From NCBI RefSeq assembly GCF_014303735.1, contig NZ_CP060296.1:1561501-1625500 (forward strand): a stretch of 64,000 nt of DNA. The letters run 5' to 3'. Within the stretch, counting starts at the first letter, position 1. Each line of letters begins with the position of its first letter. Source of the stretch: Variovorax sp. PAMC28562. Lineage in GTDB: Bacteria > Pseudomonadota > Gammaproteobacteria > Burkholderiales > Burkholderiaceae_C. The position numbers were made by a program, and so were the translations under genes. Under the pieces are notes generated by a model, which made no database searches, had not been told where the DNA came from, and was given only the letters and a program-made list of their open reading frames with translations. Shown in pieces: positions 16,187 to 23,721 of the stretch.

Positions 16187-18565
16187 TTGAACAAGACCCT
16201 TCTTTCGCTCGCGCTCGGCGCAGCGTTCCCGTGGCTGGCGTTGCCGGCTTTGGCGCAAAACGCAGTGCCTGTCTCGAGACCCTCCGCCGCGCCGGCAGCA
16301 TCCGCGGACGAAACCCCCGAGCGCGTGAAGTCGCTCGGCGTCGTCACCGTCACCGGTGGTCGCCCGACTTCGCTGCCCACGCAGATCCCCACCACCATCG
16401 AGGGCGTGACGCGAGAAGAAATCGAGACCCGCATCAACGCCACCGACAGTGAAGACGCGCTCAAGTACCTGCCCAGCCTGTTGGTGCGCAAGCGCTACAT
16501 CGGCGACTACAACCACGCGATCCTGTCGACGCGCGCCTCCGGCACCGGCAACAGTGCGCGCTCTGCCGTCTATGCCGATGGCATCCTGCTGTCGAACTAC
16601 CTGGGCAATGGCATCGCCAACGGCACCAATTACGCGCCGCGCTGGGGGCTCGTCACACCCGAGGAGATCGAGCGGGTCGACGTGATGTACGGGCCTTTTT
16701 CTGCCGCCTATCCGGGCAACTCGGCGGGTGCGGTGGTCGACTTCGTGACGCGCATGCCGACCAGGCTCGAAGCGCACGTCAAGGCCGGCTACTCGTCGCA
16801 GCCCAACGACCTCTACAGCACCAGCAAGACCTTCAACAGCTGGCAGACCAGCGCATCGCTCGGGAGTCGCAGCGGCGAGAACAACGAGGGTCCGTGGTCG
16901 TGGTGGGTCGACATCAACCGCACCGACAGCCATGGCCAGCCGCTGACCTTCACTACAGCCACGCTGGCCTCTGGCGTGGCTGGTACGCGCGGCACGCCCG
17001 TCGCTGGCGCGGTGGCCGGCCTGAACACCACCAACACGCCGTGGTACATCCTGGGTACCGGCACGGCGTATCACACGATCCAGGACCACGCCAAGATCAA
17101 GTTGGCCTATGACTTGACGCCGACCATCACCGCCAGCTACACACTGGGCTATTGGCAGAACACATCGGAGGGCCGCTCGGCCAGCTATCTGAACAATGCG
17201 GCTGGCTTGCCGGTCTACAGCGGCCCGGTCAACATCAACGGCCGCAGTTTCACGCTGGCGCCGACGGCCTTTGCGCTGACCAACGACAGCCAGACCCACA
17301 CCATGCACAGCCTGTCTTTGAAGAGCCACACGCAGGGCGTGTTCGACTGGGAGGTGTCGGCCAGCCTGTACGACTACTCGAAAGACCAGCAGCGCGCACC
17401 GACCGTCGCATTGCCGCTGGCCGCTTTCGGGGGTGCCGGCACGCTGCAAGACCAGGGCGACGGGCGCACCGGCTGGAACACGCTGGCGGCCAAGGGCACG
17501 TGGCGCCCGCAAGGCGTCGGCGGTGCGCATATCGTCGACTTCGGTGTCGGGCGCGATGCGTACAAGCTGGGCATCCAGAAGTCCAATGTGGGGGGCAGTT
17601 GGGTCGACGGCCCGGCGCTTGGGTCGCTGTCGCAAGTCAGCAATGTCGGCGGCCGCACCGAGACACTCAACGCATGGGTGCAGGACAGCTGGCGTTTCGC
17701 GCCGAAGTGGAAGACGGTACTGGGCCTGCGTTACGAGGACTGGCAGGCGACCGATGGCTTCACGGCCACCACTGTGGCCAGCACGCTGCCTTATGCCAAA
17801 CGCAGCGAGTCCGACGTGTCGCCCAAGGCGGCGCTGGCCTATCAGTTGACCGACGATACGGTGCTCAAGGCATCGGTCGGGCGCGCGGTGCGCTATCCGA
17901 CCGTGGGTGAGCTGTATGGCGCGACATCGGGTGGTGCGCTGTCGTTCATCAACGACCCAACCCTGAAGCCGGAGAAGTCGTGGACCGGTGAACTGTCGCT
18001 AGAAAAAGACCTGGGCAACGGCACCGCGCGCGCTACGTTGTTCCACGAGACGACGAAGAACGCGCTGTTCAACCAGCTGATCCCCGGATCGACCGTCTCT
18101 CGCGTGCAGAACGTGGACAAGGTGCGCACCACCGGCGTCGAGCTGGCGTACACCGGGCAAGACGTGCTGATGAAAGGGCTCGATGTCGGCGGCAGCCTGA
18201 CCTACGCGAACTCGAAGACGGTGGCCGATGCGGCGTTTCCTGCAGCGGTCGGCAAGTGGCAGCCGCGCGTGCCGCGCGTGCGCTCCACCGCGTACGCCAC
18301 GTACAAGCCGGACGATCGATGGGCCTTTACCGTGGCAGCGCGCTACAGCGGCAAGCAGTATTCCGCCCTTGATAACAGCGACGTCAACGCCTATGCCTAC
18401 TTCGGCGCCAGCAAGTACTTCACCGTCGATTTGCGCGTCCGCTACCAGATCGACAAGCAATGGTCGGCCGCCTTCGGCATTGACAACGCCAACAACTACC
18501 AGTACTGGAACTTCCACCCGTACCCGCAGCGCACCTACACGGCCGAACTTCGCTTCGACCTGTGA
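16187..18565 (+). CDS. TonB-dependent outer-membrane receptor, probably metal (copper) uptake
   Basis: I place the start at TTG 16187, behind GGAGA with 7-nt spacing, giving a clean signal peptide (MNKTLLSLALG..LPALAQ); product 792 aa. An N-terminal plug domain follows (TIEGVTREEIETR, AVYADGILLSNYLGNG, TPEEIERVDVMYGPFSAAYPGNSAGAVVDFVT). The C-terminal barrel ends in a strand with terminal aromatic region (TYTAELRFDL). TonB receptors import scarce metals, siderophores or cofactors across the outer membrane using TonB energy. Flanking DUF2946 and YcnI-PCu(A)C genes point to copper rather than a siderophore. The specificity is inference. Confidence 0.88.
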   Translation: MNKTLLSLALGAAFPWLALPALAQNAVPVSRPSAAPAASADETPERVKSLGVVTVTGGRPTSLPTQIPTTIEGVTREEIETRINATDSEDALKYLPSLLVRKRYIGDYNHAILSTRASGTGNSARSAVYADGILLSNYLGNGIANGTNYAPRWGLVTPEEIERVDVMYGPFSAAYPGNSAGAVVDFVTRMPTRLEAHVKAGYSSQPNDLYSTSKTFNSWQTSASLGSRSGENNEGPWSWWVDINRTDSHGQPLTFTTATLASGVAGTRGTPVAGAVAGLNTTNTPWYILGTGTAYHTIQDHAKIKLAYDLTPTITASYTLGYWQNTSEGRSASYLNNAAGLPVYSGPVNINGRSFTLAPTAFALTNDSQTHTMHSLSLKSHTQGVFDWEVSASLYDYSKDQQRAPTVALPLAAFGGAGTLQDQGDGRTGWNTLAAKGTWRPQGVGGAHIVDFGVGRDAYKLGIQKSNVGGSWVDGPALGSLSQVSNVGGRTETLNAWVQDSWRFAPKWKTVLGLRYEDWQATDGFTATTVASTLPYAKRSESDVSPKAALAYQLTDDTVLKASVGRAVRYPTVGELYGATSGGALSFINDPTLKPEKSWTGELSLEKDLGNGTARATLFHETTKNALFNQLIPGSTVSRVQNVDKVRTTGVELAYTGQDVLMKGLDVGGSLTYANSKTVADAAFPAAVGKWQPRVPRVRSTAYATYKPDDRWAFTVAARYSGKQYSALDNSDVNAYAYFGASKYFTVDLRVRYQIDKQWSAAFGIDNANNYQYWNFHPYPQRTYTAELRFDL

Positions 18566-18591
18566 CTCACACACACCAAAGGACTTCCTCA

Positions 18592-19506
18592 ATGACCACT
18601 TCGACCGCCCTCAGAACCATTGCCGCTTGCGTATTGCTCACCGGCACCGCTGCCGCCCTGGCCCATGTCACGCTACCCCTCGGCGGCGCGACGGCAGGCA
18701 GCGACTACCGCGCGGTCTTCCGTGTCGGCCATGCCTGCAAGGATGCTGGGGCGACCACTGGCATCGGCGTGCGCCTGCCTGTCGGCTTCATGCTGGCGAA
18801 TGCCGAGCCACGGGCCGGCTGGAAGCTCGACGTGCAGCGGGCTGCGGCCAATGCGGCGCCCGGAGAGGCCGAGGTGCGCTGGACGGCCGAGTCGCCGCAA
18901 AACGCGTTGCCGGGCAAAGAGCGCGCCGAGTTCGTGCTCAGCGGCAAGGCGCCCGCCGCGCCGGGGCCACTCTGGTTCAAGGTGCTGCAAACCTGCGATG
19001 TCGGCAGCACGGATTGGGCTCAAGTCCCGGCCAGCGGCACGTCGACCGACGGCATGGCTGCACCGGCGGCGCGACTGATGGTGGTCGCGGCGGGCGTTGC
19101 CACTGTCGACGTGCGGGATGCCTACGTGCGTCAGTCGGTGGCAGGGCAGAGTGGCACCGGCGCTTTCATGAAGCTGACCTCGCCATCGGGCTCACGGCTG
19201 GTCGGCATCTCGACGCCCGCAGCCGGTGTCGCAGAAGTGCACGAGATGAAGATGGAAGGCGACACCATGAAGATGCGCGCCGTGCCGGGCGGCGTCGACC
19301 TGCCGGCCGGTCAAACGGTAGAGCTCAAGCCAGGCGGCTATCACGTCATGTTGATGGACTTGAAAGCGGCCTTGCCCAAGGGCATATCTGTGCCGGTGAC
19401 GCTGCGTTTCGAAGACGCCAAAGGCGCGAAGACTTCTCTGGAACTGAAGCTGCCCGTCGGTGCACCAGAAGGCGCTCCGGCCACCCCGATGCAGCACATG
19501 CACTGA
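18592..19506 (+). CDS. YcnI (DUF1775) - PCu(A)C copper chaperone fusion
   Basis: A 304-residue periplasmic protein from ATG 18592 behind AAAGGA. Predicted cleavage after ALA leaves His25 as the mature N-terminus (HVTLPLGG), the arrangement by which YcnI-type DUF1775 domains bind Cu(II) through a histidine brace. The DUF1775 domain spans about residues 25-165. A PCu(A)C domain follows, about 175-300, with its Cu(I) ligands: H217, M219, the Met cluster GDTMKM, and H251-x-M253. Both domains deliver or bind copper in the periplasm, for example for cytochrome oxidase CuA maturation. Having both in one chain couples Cu(II) and Cu(I) sites. It lies 26 nt after the TonB receptor in the same operon. 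Confidence 0.9.
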   Translation: MTTSTALRTIAACVLLTGTAAALAHVTLPLGGATAGSDYRAVFRVGHACKDAGATTGIGVRLPVGFMLANAEPRAGWKLDVQRAAANAAPGEAEVRWTAESPQNALPGKERAEFVLSGKAPAAPGPLWFKVLQTCDVGSTDWAQVPASGTSTDGMAAPAARLMVVAAGVATVDVRDAYVRQSVAGQSGTGAFMKLTSPSGSRLVGISTPAAGVAEVHEMKMEGDTMKMRAVPGGVDLPAGQTVELKPGGYHVMLMDLKAALPKGISVPVTLRFEDAKGAKTSLELKLPVGAPEGAPATPMQHMH

Positions 19507-19523
19507 CGCTGAAAACGCGGTCC

Positions 19524-19558
19524 CCTGGAGTAAGCTGACGGCACAAAAAACCTCCAGG
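19524..19558 (+). promoter_or_regulatory. Hairpin overlapping the phaM ribosome-binding site
   Basis: Perfect 7-bp pairing CCTGGAG (19524-19530) / CTCCAGG (19552-19558) with a 21-nt loop containing six A's. The 3' arm overlaps the AGGAG ribosome-binding site (19556-19560) of the next gene, so the structure could limit its translation. Confidence 0.45.
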
Positions 19559-19569
19559 AGACACCTGCC

Positions 19570-20337
19570 ATGACCGATGCAAGCAAGCCCTTTGCCTTCA
19601 GCCAGTTCGTTCCCGGCTTCGATTTCCTGAAGAACCTCGCTACCGGCAGTGCTGGCGGCGGTGGGACCGGCGGTATCGGCGCGGGAAATGGTAGTGCGCT
19701 GCCGGGGTTGTCGAGTTGGGTGGCGCCCACGCTGAGTGTCGAAGAGGTGGACAAGCGCATCCAGGAGCTGAAGACGGTTCAATACTGGCTCGAACAAAAC
19801 GGCCACGCCCTCAAGGCCACGATTCAGGCGCTCGAAGTGCAGAAGATGACGCTGTCGACCCTGCGCGGCATGAATGTTCGGATGGAAGACATCGCGAGTG
19901 CGTTTACGCGAGCTGCCGCGCCTGCTGCCGAGGCCTCGGCGTCGCCATCGGCCTCTTCTTTTTTTACGCCATCGTCGTCACCTGCGGCTTCGAAGCCCGA
20001 GGGAGAGGCAGAGGCAGCAGCCGAAACCGACGCGAAGGCCGAAGGCGCACCCACAGGCGCTGCCGGCGTGGTCGATCCGTTGAAGTGGTGGGGCTCGCTC
20101 ACACAGCAGTTTCAGGAGATCGCTGCGTCGGCACTGCACGACGCAGCGCAACTCAAGATGCCTGCCATGCCGAAGCCGCCGGCCGAAGCCGCAGACAAGT
20201 CCAAACCCAAAGCCAAAGCCGGCAGCCCGCTCACCGCAAAGAAGAAATCGCCCGCCTCTCGCAAGACCAGCCCGACAGGCAGAAAATCTCCAGAGAAACC
20301 CGCCGCGGCGCCCAGACGCCCGGTCGCAAAACGATGA
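19570..20337 (+). CDS. phaM: PhaM-type polyhydroxyalkanoate granule/nucleoid linker protein
   Basis: A 255-residue protein with the PhaM N-terminal signature FSQFVPGFDFLKNLA, a Gly-rich linker, then a predicted coiled coil with VEEVDKRIQELKTVQYWLEQN. An Ala/Pro/Ser-rich middle follows. The C-terminus (about residues 205-255) is strongly basic, with Lys/Pro/Ala repeats resembling histone H1-like DNA-binding tails. In Ralstonia eutropha PhaM binds PHB synthase, activates it, and links granules to the nucleoid so daughters inherit them. The same architecture argues for that role here and implies that the organism makes PHA; no phaC is in this window. Translation may be restrained by a hairpin over its AGGAG site. 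Confidence 0.88.
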   Translation: MTDASKPFAFSQFVPGFDFLKNLATGSAGGGGTGGIGAGNGSALPGLSSWVAPTLSVEEVDKRIQELKTVQYWLEQNGHALKATIQALEVQKMTLSTLRGMNVRMEDIASAFTRAAAPAAEASASPSASSFFTPSSSPAASKPEGEAEAAAETDAKAEGAPTGAAGVVDPLKWWGSLTQQFQEIAASALHDAAQLKMPAMPKPPAEAADKSKPKAKAGSPLTAKKKSPASRKTSPTGRKSPEKPAAAPRRPVAKR

Positions 20338-20341
20338 ACCC

Positions 20342-21619
20342 ATGAAATTGTTTCCCACTGGTCACGCCACCCATCCGCAATGGCGCATGGCGGCCGGCCT
20401 CGTGCTCGCCCAGTTGCGAGCGCAAATGACTTTGCCCGACTACGCGTCGTCCCCGACGCTCGGGCTGCTCTACATTACCGATCACTACGGCGCCGATGCA
20501 CAAGACATCCTGGCGCATTTGAGTGCCGAGCTGCCGGAGGTGATCGACTGGTCCGGCACCATCGGCATTGGCGTGGCGGCCAACAACGCCGAGTATTTCA
20601 ACGAGCCTGGCATCAGCTTGATGCTGTGCGCGCTGCCGAGCGATCAATACCGCGTGTTCTCCGGCGTGGCGCCATTGGGCAGCGCCGAGATGAGCGGCTT
20701 CGAGGCGCACACAGCGCTGGTCCATGCCGACCCGGCCACGCCTGAACTCGCCGAGTTGATCACCGAAATGGCGGGTCGCACCAGCACCGGTTACCTGTTC
20801 GGCGGTCTCTCGTCTGGGCGCGCCGGTGCGCTGCAATTCGCAGTCGGGGGCAACGGAAACATCCGTGGACACGGTGCGGCGAGCGGCGTGTTTTCAGGTG
20901 GCTTGTCCGGCGTCGTCTTCGGCGAAGGTGTGCGACTGGTATCGCGTGTCACGCAAGGCTGCCAGCCGATTCGCTCGGGCGCTGCACGCGAACGAGAGAT
21001 CACCGAGGCAGACGGCAATCTGGTGCTGAAGCTCGACGGTCAGCCGGCGCTCGACGTGCTGCTGGCCGACTTGCAGGTATCGCTCGAACGGCCGCAGGAA
21101 GCCATCGATGCTGTGCGCAATACGTTGATCGGCCTTGCCACGGCGGGCAGCGACGGCATTCGGCGCACCGGTGATCTCGGCTCCGACGTACTGGTGCGGC
21201 ACATCATCGGACTCGATCCGACGCGTCGCGGCATTGCCATCGCCGACCAGGCTGAAGCCGGGATGCGACTCACGTTCTGCCGCCGCAACGCGCAGGCCGC
21301 ACGCGCCGACCTGATGCGCATCTGCGCCGAGATTCGCGAAGAGCTCGAGCCCGAAGAACAGACACTGGCAGTGGCGAGTGCCGTCGCTGCCGGCGAAGCA
21401 GAAGCCGCACCGCATCCGGCACGCCGCATTGCAGGCGCGGTGTACGTGAGCTGTTCGGGCCGCGGCGGACAGCACTTCGGTGCCCCCAGTGCCGAACTTC
21501 AGATCGTTCGCCATGCGCTCGGTGACGTTCCGCTCGTCGGCTTTTTCGCAGCCGGCGAGATCGCGCGCCATCACCTCTATGGCTACACCGGCGTACTGAC
21601 AGTTTTCACCAGCGAATAA
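20342..21619 (+). CDS. FIST-domain sensory protein
   Basis: A 425-residue soluble protein. The N-terminal FIST_N region (residues ~35-230) includes the ligand-sensor-like block PEVIDWSGTIGIGVAANNAEYF and GYLFGGLSSGRAGALQF. The FIST_C region (about 240-410) has TFCRRNAQAARADL and the characteristic C-terminal CSGRGGQHFGAPSAELQ and VGFFAAGEIARH. FIST domains are predicted small-molecule, possibly amino-acid, sensors found with kinases or as stand-alone inputs. It starts 4 nt after phaM and precedes an FHA gene. The ligand is unknown. Confidence 0.87.
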   Translation: MKLFPTGHATHPQWRMAAGLVLAQLRAQMTLPDYASSPTLGLLYITDHYGADAQDILAHLSAELPEVIDWSGTIGIGVAANNAEYFNEPGISLMLCALPSDQYRVFSGVAPLGSAEMSGFEAHTALVHADPATPELAELITEMAGRTSTGYLFGGLSSGRAGALQFAVGGNGNIRGHGAASGVFSGGLSGVVFGEGVRLVSRVTQGCQPIRSGAAREREITEADGNLVLKLDGQPALDVLLADLQVSLERPQEAIDAVRNTLIGLATAGSDGIRRTGDLGSDVLVRHIIGLDPTRRGIAIADQAEAGMRLTFCRRNAQAARADLMRICAEIREELEPEEQTLAVASAVAAGEAEAAPHPARRIAGAVYVSCSGRGGQHFGAPSAELQIVRHALGDVPLVGFFAAGEIARHHLYGYTGVLTVFTSE

Positions 21620-21668
21620 TCGGCGATCAGCGTGCGGTCGTTGACGGAAATGTGCCGCTGTCTCACCT

Positions 21669-21677
21669 TGTCTGACA
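21669..21677 (+). promoter_or_regulatory. TGTC-T-GACA dyad upstream of the FHA gene
   Basis: A perfect 4-bp inverted repeat with single central base in the 112-bp gap before the FHA gene. It is the kind of short operator a transcription factor could use and shares its half-site with the TGTCA repeats found 0.5 kb downstream. Weak on its own. Confidence 0.25.
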
Positions 21678-21731
21678 CATTGAATTGCGGGTCGCGCGAG
21701 ACTCCGCGTGTCACTGCACAAGGGAAGAGAC

Positions 21732-22064
21732 ATGAAACGAAGCCTGCTTCGGCTGGACGAAGGTTTGTCCAGACTGATCGTATTTTCCGGCGCTCACGCG
21801 CTGCTGGGGCGCGACGGTGTTTGCGACGTCGTGGTCTCCGACACGAGCGTCAGCCGTCAGCACGCATGCATTGAAATGCCGGACGACGCGCCGGCTGCCA
21901 TCCGCGATCTCCACAGCTTGAACGGCGTCTTCGTGAACGAACGCCTCGTCGACGAGCGGCAGGCTTTGCAACACCTCGATGTGTTGAAGATAGGCAAGAC
22001 ACGCTTTCGGTTCTTCGAGGTCGAGAGCTATCGCGACTCCGACCTGATGATCTCGAGCAGTTGA
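21732..22064 (+). CDS. Stand-alone FHA-domain protein
   Basis: A 110-residue protein consisting almost only of one forkhead-associated domain. The FHA core motifs are present: LGRDGVCDVVVSD (Gly-Arg), SVSRQHACIE (Ser..His), and LHSLNGVFVNERLV (the SxNGxxVN consensus as LNGVFVN). FHA domains bind phosphothreonine peptides, so a Ser/Thr kinase partner is expected, but none is encoded here. The start at ATG 21732 follows AGGGAAGAG. It lies between a FIST protein and a response-regulator operon and may be part of a signalling neighbourhood. Confidence 0.88.
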   Translation: MKRSLLRLDEGLSRLIVFSGAHALLGRDGVCDVVVSDTSVSRQHACIEMPDDAPAAIRDLHSLNGVFVNERLVDERQALQHLDVLKIGKTRFRFFEVESYRDSDLMISSS

Positions 22065-22116
22065 AAAACGCGAGGAGTCGGAGTCCGTGGGTGATCAGCT
22101 TGCCCGCGTAGCTCCT

Positions 22117-22156
22117 AAAAGTCACATGTCATTCACATGTGGATGTGAGGACTTTT
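22117..22156 (+). promoter_or_regulatory. Nested inverted repeat ahead of the response-regulator operon
   Basis: Outer arms AAAAGTC (22117-22123) and GACTTTT (22150-22156) enclose inner arms CACATGT (22123-22129) and ACATGTG (22135-22141). All are perfect. The 3' arm ends in TTTT, so it could act as an intrinsic terminator for the FHA transcript or as an operator. Confidence 0.45.
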
Positions 22157-22268
22157 ACATTTCAATTTTTGTTTTGGCGGTATGTCACAGAAGCGTGTCA
22201 AGAACTGTGTCATCCCCTTTCCTCCTATGTAGAGGCTGAACACAATCGCCTCAGTTTCAAGCCTGTCA
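22127..22268 (+). repeat. Five same-orientation TGTCA motifs in an AT-rich leader
   Basis: TGTCA occurs at 22127, 22183, 22196, 22208 and 22264, all on the plus strand. The three central copies are 13 and 12 bp apart. About 0.14 copies per strand would be expected by chance in this length. OmpR/PhoB-family regulators bind such direct repeats, and an OmpR-family regulator is encoded just downstream, so autoregulation is plausible. The spacing is not the 11 bp of a canonical Pho box. The rest of 22065-22304 shows no gene. Confidence 0.45.
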
Positions 22269-22304
22269 CACAAAAAATCCCGGTCACCGGGGAGGAATTT
22301 CACA

Positions 22305-22379
22305 ATGAACAAGTCTCACCGTTCCATCTGGACTGATGAAAGCGGCGTCGCCAATGTCGAAGTGACGGGCGATCGGTAA
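22305..22379 (+). CDS. 24-residue ESPR-like leader peptide
   Basis: A short ORF with an excellent ribosome-binding site (GGGGAGGAA, 22289-22297). The product begins MNKSHRSIW, continues TDESGV and ends VEVTGDR. The first ~15 residues closely resemble the extended signal peptide region (ESPR) of autotransporters and two-partner secretion proteins (MNKxYRxxWN..xG..V). The frame ends TAA and overlaps the next start as TAATG, so it is translationally coupled to the receiver-like gene. It could be a remnant of an ESPR adhesin gene joined to the operon, or a functional leader peptide. It is too short for a database hit to be assumed. Confidence 0.5.
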   Translation: MNKSHRSIWTDESGVANVEVTGDR

Positions 22380-22906
22380 TGCCCGCGCTCACCCCGGTCA
22401 GCACCAGCGCCAGCACCAGCGGCAGCGCAATGTCGTCCAGCAGGGCGCAGCCATACGCGTACGACACCGGTTCATCCGCAAAGACGATCGCATTGCTCGA
22501 CCCGCTCGGGAGCACGCGTGCCCGCACCTGGAAAATTCTCAAAGGGCTTCGGCTTCTTGCGGCGCCGTTCGACCGTGCGAGCGATCTGTTGTCTTGCTAC
22601 GTTTCAGGGCAACAGTTCGGGATGCTGGTTGTGAGCTTTGCCGGCTCGAGCGCAAGCGCTCGGACAGAGCTCGATTTGTTGTGTCGACTGGCAGGGGCAC
22701 AAACGCCGATCGCGTTGCTCATGCAGCCGAACCAGGTCGAACTGGCGACCCACGTGATGGGCAGCGAGCGCAACGACTTCTTGCTGCTTCCCGCGAGCGA
22801 CGACGAGCTACAGCAACGGTTGTCGCGTCTTCACGCCATGTGGGGTGTCAAGCCGGCAGATTGGTACCAAAACGAAACAGTGCCGCCAATGACCCGTCGG
22901 AGCTGA
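22379..22906 (+). CDS. Receiver-like protein lacking the phospho-acceptor Asp
   Basis: A 175-residue protein starting at ATG 22379 (TAATG overlap with the leader peptide). After a ~35-residue Ser/Ala/Thr-rich low-complexity start it has a CheY-like alternation of strands and helices: TIALLDPLGSTRARTWKILKGL, then FGMLVVSFAGSSASART, then IALLMQPNQVELATHVMGSERNDFLLLPASDDELQQRL. The strand that should end in the phosphorylatable Asp reads MLVVSFAG, with no Asp, and no conserved Lys is evident. It therefore looks like a degenerate receiver acting without phosphorylation. It is 1 nt before the response-regulator gene. Assignment is from pattern only. Confidence 0.6.
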   Translation: MPALTPVSTSASTSGSAMSSSRAQPYAYDTGSSAKTIALLDPLGSTRARTWKILKGLRLLAAPFDRASDLLSCYVSGQQFGMLVVSFAGSSASARTELDLLCRLAGAQTPIALLMQPNQVELATHVMGSERNDFLLLPASDDELQQRLSRLHAMWGVKPADWYQNETVPPMTRRS

Positions 22907-22907
22907 T

Positions 22908-23648
22908 GTGCAGCCTGTGGGATCGAACGCTTTGTTCGGCGGACCCTCGGAAGCGCGCCTGCGCGTGGCCTTGCTCGAAGACTCGATCGACGAAGCCGAT
23001 ACGGTCACGGATCTGCTTCGGCGCAATGCGCACGATGTTGTGCACCTGGCCAATGGCGATGCCTTCTACGACCTGCTGCAGCGAGACAGCTTCGACTTGC
23101 TGATGCTCGACTGGAACGTGCCCGGTCTTTCGGGCTATGAAGTACTGCGACGAGTGAGGGGCGACATGGGCTCCAACGTGCCGGTGCTGATGTTGACTGC
23201 GCGCGCCGGCGAATTCGAAACGGTGCAAGCGCTCAACGGCGGCGCTGACGACTACCTCGTCAAACCGTGCCGACCCTTCGAACTGCTGGCCCGCATCAAC
23301 GTGCTGATGCGCCGTTTGACGGTACCGACCCTCACGCAAAGCGTCGAGCAGACCGAAGGCATGCACTTCGATGCAGCGCAGCGGGTCGTGACGCGTGACG
23401 GTGTTGCAGTGAAGCTCACGCACAAAGAGTTCGAAGTCGCCCGTTTGCTGTTCAAGCACTTCGGTAGTCCGCTGTCGCGGGAGCACCTGAACCAGGCGAT
23501 CTGGAATGGCCAAGCCATGGCACGCACCATCGACACGCACGTATCGCGCGTACGCACCCAACTCGGTCTCACGGTCGAGAACGGATTTCAGCTACAGGCG
23601 GTCTATGGCTTCGGATACCGGCTGGAACGATTGCGAGTGGAGGGCTGA
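22908..23648 (+). CDS. OmpR/PhoB-family response regulator
   Basis: A 246-residue protein from GTG 22908. Its receiver domain (about residues 18-135) has the acidic pair E24/D25, phospho-acceptor D68 in LLMLDWNVPG, and the conserved K119 in YLVKPCRP. The C-terminal winged-helix DNA-binding domain (about 145-243) has LTHKEFEVARLLFKHFGSPLSREHLNQAIW and RTIDTHVSRVRTQLGL, typical of OmpR/PhoB. No sensor kinase gene is adjacent. It follows the degenerate receiver protein by 1 nt and probably autoregulates through the upstream TGTCA repeats (inference). Confidence 0.92.
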   Translation: MQPVGSNALFGGPSEARLRVALLEDSIDEADTVTDLLRRNAHDVVHLANGDAFYDLLQRDSFDLLMLDWNVPGLSGYEVLRRVRGDMGSNVPVLMLTARAGEFETVQALNGGADDYLVKPCRPFELLARINVLMRRLTVPTLTQSVEQTEGMHFDAAQRVVTRDGVAVKLTHKEFEVARLLFKHFGSPLSREHLNQAIWNGQAMARTIDTHVSRVRTQLGLTVENGFQLQAVYGFGYRLERLRVEG

Positions 23649-23721
23649 ACGTGCGCCGTCTTGGCGGAGTGTTTCTGAAGGCAGCATCTGCTTTGTCGTC
23701 TGCAGTGCGATGCCGGAAGCG

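Noticed and set aside
15464..17635. 723-codon open frame antisense to the TonB receptor
   Set aside because: No recognisable domain, and it covers well-supported genes on the other strand.
22183..22212. Pho box for PhoB
   Set aside because: The TGTCA copies are 12-13 bp apart, not 11, and no phosphate gene is adjacent; reported only as repeats for an unspecified OmpR-family regulator.
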